Shown piece by piece: positions 56,939 through 64,000 of a stretch of 64,000 nucleotides of DNA; within the stretch, counting starts at the first letter, position 1, and each line of letters begins with the position of its first letter. The stretch is from contig OY987298.1 in NCBI GenBank assembly GCA_963920635.1, positions 40,207,787 to 40,271,786 of the forward strand, given 5' to 3'. Under the pieces are notes generated by a model. The model was not told where the DNA came from. It saw nothing but the letters and a program-made list of their open reading frames with translations, and ran no database searches. This DNA is from Pseudeuparius sepicola (lineage: Eukaryota > Arthropoda > Insecta > Coleoptera > Anthribidae). The translations under genes were made by a program, and so were the position numbers.

Positions 56939-57435
56939 ACTGAACTACGCGTATCTATTATACTGAAGTAGGTACTGATACACTTCCATCTTTCCAAAGA
57001 AAAACAAACACGAAACTCAGACTTTTCATATATTTATTACAACGCCTCGATAGAGTCTTTATCTGTGGCCACGACCGAGAATCTACTGAAGCAAGTGCGA
57101 CGCATAGGACGTGAAAAGTGCCGAGTTGGTTTTATTAAACAATGAAACTTATACCTACGTATATATAAAATAAATGAGAAATATGCCAGAGATGTGAAAC
57201 CTAATTGTGTTGCAAGTTTGAGGGTCCAAAAAAAATATTGGCTTTAATTTTTTAAGGTGAGAAACACATCTAACAGCCAGTTTGGAAATATACAAGGCAA
57301 AAAAAGTAGTGATGTGGCTGTCCCATTTTATGTTTTATACAGGTTGGGTTATTTTAGAATAGTTGTTCAATAGACCGAGACAACATCATAAACGCTTCCC
57401 GTTAGAACAGAATCTGATGAAAAGAAAAATTCCAT

Positions 57436-57675
57436 CTGGGTCAAGCTACTACATAACCAAAATAAAAAAATACTGAACGTTATAAAATTTAAAAAATCAT
57501 ATTTTCAACGGATTTTTATCCTCTGAAAATTGTTCTTGTGTAAAATTCAGTTTCACTGGGTCAAGCTAGGTGGTAACTATATAACCAAAATAAAAAATAC
57601 TGAACGTTATAAAATTTAAAAAATCATATTTTCAAGGGATTTTTGTCCTCTGAAAATTGGTTTTGTGTAAATTGA
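57436..57675. repeat. Tandem duplication, 120-bp unit
   Basis: CTGGGTCAAGCTA starts both units (57436 and 57556), followed by ATAACCAAAATAAAAAA and TACTGAACGTTATAAAATTT. The units are about 90% alike. Mirrored in the right arm at about 63270-63510. Confidence 0.9.
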
Positions 57676-58155
57676 GTTTCAATAAGTTACTAATTGAGAT
57701 AATAGGAAAAAATCTTAAGAATCTCTTATAGAATTCTGAGACAACGACCCTGAGAGTAAATATCATACAAAAATCTTTGTGCGTTGACTTTCAACTCAAT
57801 TTAATAATTAGGTTTAATAATGACAATTTTCTCGATTATCTAGAATCAAAAATATTGCGAGTGGCAATTCACAATTTTCTAGATATCATGTGAAGCCTTA
57901 ATTTTGCGTCGTAAGTTAGAGGATCCAAAAATATTGGCTTAAATTGTTTAGTAAATGCGATTAAAATATGTTTAGTTTATCAACAGTTAATTGTAACAGC
58001 TTATAATATTAGAAGCTAAACTCTTTAAAAAAAATTTTAGACAAAAAGTTGTAGTTTAATAATGGTCAGTTGGATTCCTTTTGAATCATGTTTGCATATT
58101 ACCTACAAGGAGTTACAACCTCAAAACATAGAAATCGCTCATTTTAAACCGATTT

Positions 58156-58501
58156 AATAAAAATTTCACCAAAACAATACTTTCACTCATATGATACACT
58201 TCTGATTAATAAAAAAAGGCACCATAGGTAGTAATAATAAGATATTCAACGGAATTTTTATCGACTGTTTGCCCATTTTGCTAGCTTTTGGGGGTATTCC
58301 TTAATATTTTAGACTGATAAAAATGAATAATAAAAATTTCACCAAAACAATACTTTCACTCATATAATACACTTCTGATTAATAAAAAAGGCACCATAGG
58401 TAGTAGTAATAAGATATTCAACGGAATTTTTATCGACTGTTTGCCCATTTTGCTAGCTTTTGGGGGTATTCCTTGATATTTTAGACGGATAAAAATGAAT
58501 A
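58156..58501. repeat. Tandem duplication, 173-bp unit
   Basis: Units start at 58156 and 58329 with AATAAAAATTTCACCAAAAC. Both contain a GGCACCATAGGTAGTA block and a TTGCCCATTTTGCTAGCTTT block. They differ at only a few sites. Mirrored at about 62460-62805. Confidence 0.92.
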
Positions 58502-58888
58502 ACTAAAATACAAAACGCACTGTTGACTTTACTTACGTGAATAGTAAGCCTATAATACGTATCGAAAACAGAGAAATATTCAGGTCAAGAAAAAAATGGC
58601 CTAATTTACAAGTTTGTAAATCAAAAACTACCTTTTGGCTTTTCATTTTGATGAGAAAATACGTCTAATTAGTAAGTCAAATAAATGGGACATCATGAAA
58701 GATATACTAATAATTGAACAAATGCTATCTTAGTTCTATAGGCAGAAAGGTACTATGGGTAGTAATAGTTTTGGGATCAAAAGACGACCTGTTAGCTTTT
58801 AAATTTGTTAAGAAAATACGTCTAATGAAATCGAAAGTAGTAACTAGGTTTTGGTTAACATTTCGTTAACGCGTTGATGAATAAGAAT

Positions 58889-59928
58889 GCAAGTGAAAAG
58901 TAGACCGAATTTCCCAAAAAACGGTGAGTGACCAAACAAGTTATTATAAAAAGTGGCTCGGGAGACCGATGTAACCTAGAAAACGCCTTTCCTTCGAATA
59001 GAAAGTAAAAAAAAGTTGCAAAATGGGACTTAGATGAATATTTGATGCAAGTGAAAAGTAGGCAGAATTTTCGAAAATCGGGGACGGATCAAAAAATATT
59101 AAGTTGATCGGGAGGTTGAGATAACCTATGAAACACCTTTCATTCCGACAGAATCTGACAAAAAATTCCAAGAAAATTTTAGACGACTGTTTGCAAGTGA
59201 AAAGTATACATAATTTTTTTGAAAAAACTGAGACTGACCAAAAAAAATAGATATTAGAAAATTTTGCTCGGGAGATCGAGGTAACATAGAAAACGCCTTT
59301 CATCCGAATATAATCTGAAATAAATTCCGAGATGGGACTTAGACGAATGTTTGATGCAAGTGGAAAGTAGACCGAATTGCCGAAAAACGCGGGAGGTCGA
59401 GGTAACCTAGGAAAAACGCCTTTTATTCGAACAGAATCTGACAAAAAAATCCAAGACGAATGTTTGATGCAATTGAAAGGTAGACAGAATTTTAGAAAAA
59501 CGGCAACTGATCAAAAAATATATATTCGAAAATTTTGGTCGGGAGCCCGAGGTAACCTAGAAAACGCCTTTCGTTCTAACAGAATCCGACAAAAAAATTC
59601 CAAGACGGGATGGTAGTGGGACGAATGTTTGACGGAAGTTAAAAGTAGACAGAATATTAAAAAACGAGAACCGACCAAATAGTTATTAGAAACAGTGGCT
59701 CAGGGGGTCGAGGTAACCTAGGAAATGCCTTTAGTTTGAAAAGAATCTGACAAACAAAAAATCCAAGACGAATATTTGATGCAATTGAAAGGTAGACAGG
59801 ATTTTAGAAAAACGGCAACTGATCAAAAAAATATATATTCGAAAATTTTGGTCGGGAGCCCGAGGTAACCTAGAAAATGCCTTTCGTTCGAACAGAATCC
59901 GACAAAAAAATTCCAAGACAGAGATGCT
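58889..59928. repeat. Subrepeat array of the left arm (7 units)
   Basis: Units begin GCAAGTGAAAAGTAGACCGA or variants at 58889, 59046, 59193, 59356, 59469, 59634 and 59781, giving lengths of 113-165 bp. Each has the order GTGAAAAGTAG, AGAATTTT..AAAACG, CTGACCAAAA, GGGAG(A/C)CCGAGGTAACCTAG, AAACGCCTTTC and GAATCTGACAAAAAA. Units 5 and 7 are especially alike. The array stops abruptly at 59928, where a separate palindrome begins. Confidence 0.92.
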
Positions 59929-60161
59929 ACTTTACATTTCTTTTAAGTAGTTAACCTAACCTAACATTATTGTCGCGGTGACCAAGAGGTTATCGACTGG
60001 TGAACCGATTACCATTGGTCAAAACTGACTTAATCCGCCTTTGATACACTTCTCCCAAATCCAATGGCAATCGGTTCACCAGTCGATAACCTCTTGGTCA
60101 CCGCGACAATAATGTTAGGTTAGGTTAACTACTTAAAAGAAATGTAAAGTAGCATCTCTGT
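59929..60161. mobile_element. 233-bp near-perfect palindrome in the loop
   Basis: CAGAGATGCTACTTTACATT at the left is mirrored by AATGTAAAGTAGCATCTCTG at the right, with arms of about 100 bp around a 40-base loop. The ends look like a hAT-type MITE (CAGAGATGC), but the flanking 8-mers differ, so the insertion cannot be confirmed. Confidence 0.85.
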
Positions 60162-60244
60162 GATGTCACAAGATTCCACAGTTGAGTTTGATCTGGTGTA
60201 AGTTGCGATTCTGGGAGTTGGAGGGTCCACGCACTTCCACACTC

Positions 60245-60628
60245 GTCAACGCTTCGTTAATGCGTCGTCAAAGATTCGTTAACGCGGTTTTAACGCGTCT
60301 TAACGCATTGACGCGATGTTAAAGCTTCGTTAACGCTTTGTTAAAACTTTGCTGACACGTCGTTAACGTTTCGTTAACGCGTTGTTCGTTAATGCGTTGT
60401 TCGTTAACGCATTGTTAACGAATCGATAACTAGTAGTTAACGCATGGATAACGCGTTGTTAACGCGTTGATAACGCTTCGTTAACGCGTAACGCATGGAT
60501 AACGCTCCTTTCACGCGTTTAACACGTTGATAACGCTTCTTTCACGCGTTTAACGCGTTGGTAACGCCTCGTTAACGCGCTGTCAATCCTCGTTAACGCA
60601 TTGTAAACGCTTCGTTAAAGCGTTTTTT
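60245..60628. repeat. GTTAACGC-type minisatellite
   Basis: Irregular tandem copies of words such as CGTTAACGCGTTG, GATAACGCTTCG and TTTCACGCGTTTAACGCG fill about 385 bp. The spacing of the core TTAACGC varies from about 8 to 16 bases, so it is a degenerate array. The same word occurs once inside each arm (TTCGTTAACGCGTTGATGAA at about 58862 and its mirror at about 62070). Confidence 0.9.
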
Positions 60629-60744
60629 AATTTGCATTATATACGTATTTGACCAGTCATAATTAATTTAATAGTGAACGCGATTAGTCGACCACCACGC
60701 CAATAATGTTACGTAGATGGAAATAACTCTGGTGCAATGGTGTT

Positions 60745-62065
60745 ATATTTTGCTAGACATCGGCCTCCCGAGCAACTTTTTCTAATAACTTTTAGGTCAG
60801 TCGAAGTTTTTTTTGGAAATGCTCTCTTTTTCATCTGCATCAAATGAATATTTTTCTAAGTCATGTCTTGGAATTTTTTTTGTCGAATTCTGTTCGAACG
60901 AAAGGCATTTCCTAGGTTACCTCGACCTCCCGAGCCACTTCTTCTAATAACTATTTGGTCGGTTCTCGTTTTTTAATATTCTGTCTACTTTTAACTTGCG
61001 TCAAACACTCGTCCAACTATCATCCCGTCTTGGAATTTTTTTGTCGGATTCTGTTCGAACGAAAGGCATTTTCTAGGTTACCTCGGGCTCCCGACCAAAA
61101 TTTTCGAATATATATTTTTTTGATCAGTTGCCGTTTTTCTAAAATCCTGTCTACCTTTCAATTGCATCAAATATTCGTCTTGGATTTTTTGTTTGTCAGA
61201 TTCTTTTCAAACTAAAGGCATTTCCTAGGTTACCTCGACCTCCTGAGCCACTTTTTCTAATAACTATTTGGTCGGTTCTCGTTTTTTAATATTCTGTCTA
61301 CTTTTAACTTCCGTCAAACATTCGTCCCACTACCATCCCGTCTTGGAATTTTTTTGTCGGATTCTGTTAGAACGAAAGGCGTTTTCTAGGTTACCTCGGG
61401 CTCCCGACCAAAATTTTCGAATATATATTTTTTGATCAGTTGCCGTTTTTCTAAAATTCTGTCTACCTTTCAATTGCATCAAACATTCGTCTTGGATTTT
61501 TTTGTCAGATTCTGTTCGAATAAAAGGCGTTTTTCCTAGGTTACCTCGACCTCCCGCGTTTTTCGGCAATTCGGTCTACTTTCCACTTGCATCAAACATT
61601 CGTCTAAGTCCCATCTCGGAATTTATTTCAGATTATATTCGGATGAAAGGCGTTTTCTATGTTACCTCGATCTCCCGAGCAAAATTTTCTAATATCTATT
61701 TTTTTTGGTCAGTCTCAGTTTTTTCAAAAAAATTATGTATACTTTTCACTTGCAAACAGTCGTCTAAAATTTTCTTGGAATTTTTTGTCAGATTCTGTCG
61801 GAATGAAAGGTGTTTCATAGGTTATCTCAACCTCCCGATCAACTTAATATTTTTTGATCCGTCCCCGATTTTCGAAAATTCTGCCTACTTTTCACTTGCA
61901 TCAAATATTCATCTAAGTCCCATTTTGCAACTTTTTTTTACTTTCTATTCGAAGGAAAGGCGTTTTCTAGGTTACATCGGTCTCCCGAGCCACTTTTTAT
62001 AATAACTTGTTTGGTCACTCACCGTTTTTTGGGAAATTCGGTCTACTTTTCACTTGCATTCTTAT
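60745..62065. repeat. Subrepeat array of the right arm (9 units)
   Basis: Unit markers (CTTTTCACTTGCATC-type words) lie at about 60831, 60990, 61154, 61301, 61466, 61579, 61741, 61889 and 62046. Seven of the units mirror those of the left arm. The two at 60745-61026 have no counterpart there. Confidence 0.88.
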
Positions 62066-64000
62066 TCATCAACGCGTTAACGAAATGTTAACCAAAACCT
62101 AGTTACTACTTTCGATTTCATTAGACGTATTTTCTTAACAAATTTAAAAGCTAACAGGTCGTCTTTTGATCCCAAAACTATTACTACCCATAGTACCTTT
62201 CTGCCTATAGAACTAAGATAGCATTTGTTCAATTATTAGTATATCTTTCATGATGTCCCATTTATTTGACTTACTAATTAGACGTATTTTCTCATCAAAA
62301 TGAAAAGCCAAAAGGTAGTTTTTGATTTACAAACTTGTAAATTAGGCCATTTTTTTCTTGACCTGAATATTTCTCTGTTTTCGATACGTATTATAGGCTT
62401 ACTATTCACGTAAGTAAAGTCAACAGTGCGTTTTGTATTTTAGTTATTCATTTTTATCCGTCTAAAATATCAAGGAATACCCCCAAAAGCTAGCAAAATG
62501 GGCAAACAGTCGATAAAAATTCCGTTGAATATCTTATTACTACTACCTATGGTGCCTTTTTTATTAATCAGAAGTGTATTATATGAGTGAAAGTATTGTT
62601 TTGGTGAAATTTTTATTATTCATTTTTATCAGTCTAAAATATCAAGGAATACCCCCAAAAGCTAGCAAAATGGGCAAACAGTCGATAAAAATTCCGTTGA
62701 ATATCTTATTATTACTACCTATGGTGCCTTTTTTTATTAATCAGAAGTGTATCATATGAGTGAAAGTATTGTTTTGGTGAAATTTTTATTAAATCGGTTT
62801 AAAATGAGCGATTTCTATGTTTTGAGGTTGTAACTCCTTGTAGGTAATATGCAAACATGATTCAAAAGGAATCCAACTGACCATTATTAAACTACAACTT
62901 TTTGTCTAAAATTTTTTTTAAAGAGTTTAGCTTCTAATATTATAAGCTGTTACAATTAACTGTTGATAAACTAAACATATTTTAATCGCATTTACTAAAC
63001 AATTTAAGCCAATATTTTTGGATCCTCTAACTTACGACGCAATAATAAGGCTTCACATGATATCTAGAAAATTGCCACTCGCAATATTTTTGATTCTAGA
63101 TAATCGAGAAAATTGTCATTATTAAACCTAATTATTAAATTGAGTTGAAAGTCAACGCACAAAGATTTTTGTATGATATTTACTCTCAGGGTCGTTGTCT
63201 CAGAATTCTATAAGAGATTCTTAAGATTTTTTCCTATTATCTCAATTAGTAACTTATTGAAACTCAATTTACACAAAACCAATTTTCAGAGGACAAAAAT
63301 CCCTTGAAAATATGATTTTTTAAATTTTATAACGTTCAGTATTTTTTATTTTGGTTATATAGTTACCACCTAGCTTGACCCAGTGAAACTGAATTTTACA
63401 CAAGAACAATTTTCAGAGAATAAAAATCCGTTGAAAATATGATTTTTTAAATTTTATAACGTTCAGTATTTTTTTATTTTGGTTATGTAGTAGCTTGACC
63501 CAGATGGAATTTTTCTTTTCATCAGATTCTGTTCTAACGGGAAGCGTTTATGATGTTGTCTCGGTCTATTGAACAACTATTCTAAAATAACCCAACCTGT
63601 ATAAAACATAAAATGGGACAGCCACATCACTACTTTTTTTGCCTTGTATATTTCCAAACTGGCTGTTAGATGTGTTTCTCACCTTAAAAAATTAAAGCCA
63701 ATATTTTTTTTGGACCCTCAAACTTGCAACACAATTAGGTTTCACATCTCTGGCATATTTCTCATTTATTTTATATATACGTAGGTATAAGTTTCATTGT
63801 TTAATAAAACCAACTCGGCACTTTTCACGTCCTATGCGTCGCACTTGCTTCAGTAGATTCTCGGTCGTGGCCACAGATAAAGACTCTATCGAGGCGTTGT
63901 AATAAATATATGAAAAGTCTGAGTTTCGTGTTTGTTTTTCTTTGGAAAGATGGAAGTGTATCAGTACCTACTTCAGTATAATAGATACGCGTAGTTCAGT
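61027..64000. repeat. Right arm of the giant inverted repeat
   Basis: Reverse complement of 56939-59927, continuing to the last base of the window. The unpaired loop between the arms (59928-61026) is about 1.1 kb. The arms of the other foldbacks in the window have drifted far more, so this palindrome is recent, is kept alike by gene conversion, or is an assembly artefact. Confidence 0.95.

Larger units (their letters stand above)
56939..59927. repeat. Left arm of a giant inverted repeat
   Basis: Nearly identical, in reverse complement, to 61027-64000. The first bases ACTGAACTACGCGTATCTAT are the reverse complement of the very last bases of the window. Differences are a few substitutions and single-base changes. 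Two identical frames of 166 codons (58944-59444 minus, 61502-62002 plus) reflect this symmetry. The arm holds two tandem duplications and a subrepeat array. The full arm length cannot be known because the partner is cut by the window edge. Confidence 0.95.

Noticed and set aside
59950..60128. CCTAACCTAAC / GTTAGGTTAGG as insect telomeric (TTAGG) repeats
   Set aside because: Only two units, mirrored because they lie in a palindrome. Chance is the simpler explanation.
58944..62002. Two identical 166-codon frames on opposite strands
   Set aside because: They lie in the subrepeat arrays of the giant palindrome and mirror one another. They have no ATG-consistent gene structure and the repeated peptide follows the DNA repeat.
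1..64000. CRISPR arrays, bacterial operons, rRNA genes or intact tRNAs
   Set aside because: None seen. The tandem arrays lack spacer structure, and the 5S-like segments are diverged SINE heads, not functional genes.

Overview
The window is AT-rich eukaryotic DNA, almost certainly from an arthropod and most likely a hemipteran insect of the aphid type. This is an inference from the kinds of degraded transposases present (MULE/FLYWCH, piggyBac-derived, Tigger/pogo, hAT of the ZMYM1-like kind), from small compact elements, and from the absence of any prokaryotic gene layout. I found no confident host gene. The window reads as an intergenic repeat graveyard built of nested insertions. Most long open frames lie inside palindromes or minisatellites and are not genes.

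Region by region. 0.6-12.7 kb: foldback (fully palindromic) elements with termini of the TACAGGGTG type, a MULE transposase pseudogene interrupted by a TA-flanked MITE (3.9-5.2 kb), and two tiny palindromic insertions. 15.5-16.3 kb: a hAT deletion derivative with an exact 8-bp target duplication. 16.7-21.4 kb: four more foldbacks. 21.6-25.3 kb: two copies of one hAT family, each with exact 8-bp duplications and each carrying a TATA promoter with heat-shock-element-like spacing. 25.3-27.0 kb: a SINE with a 5S-rRNA-like head, a candidate exon, and a tRNA-like SINE head. 28.4 kb: piggyBac-type pseudogene. 30-41 kb: dispersed inverted repeat pairs, a second 5S-like SINE on the minus strand, and more foldbacks. 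43.7 kb: Tigger/pogo remnant. 46.8-51.2 kb: a foldback, then a large palindrome containing a hAT element that itself contains a second hAT element, each hAT with its own 8-bp duplication. 51.3-52.0 kb: LTR-like fragment. 52.5-53.9 kb: a third copy of the first hAT family, cut short by a GC-rich cassette with two overlapping small genes. 55-64 kb: a giant foldback locus. It holds a 15-bp T-tract minisatellite, two nearly identical inverted arms of about 3 kb that run off the window end, tandem subrepeats of about 150 bp in each arm, and a GTTAACGC-type minisatellite in the loop.

The best-supported results are insertions whose target duplications can be read directly: four hAT elements, and micro-palindromes of 30-40 bp flanked by 7-bp repeats for which sister sequences in the window give the empty site. 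The most unusual structures are the giant palindrome, the 5S-headed SINE pair and the two-gene cassette at 53.1-53.9 kb. Family assignments come from reading protein motifs by eye. No database search was possible.
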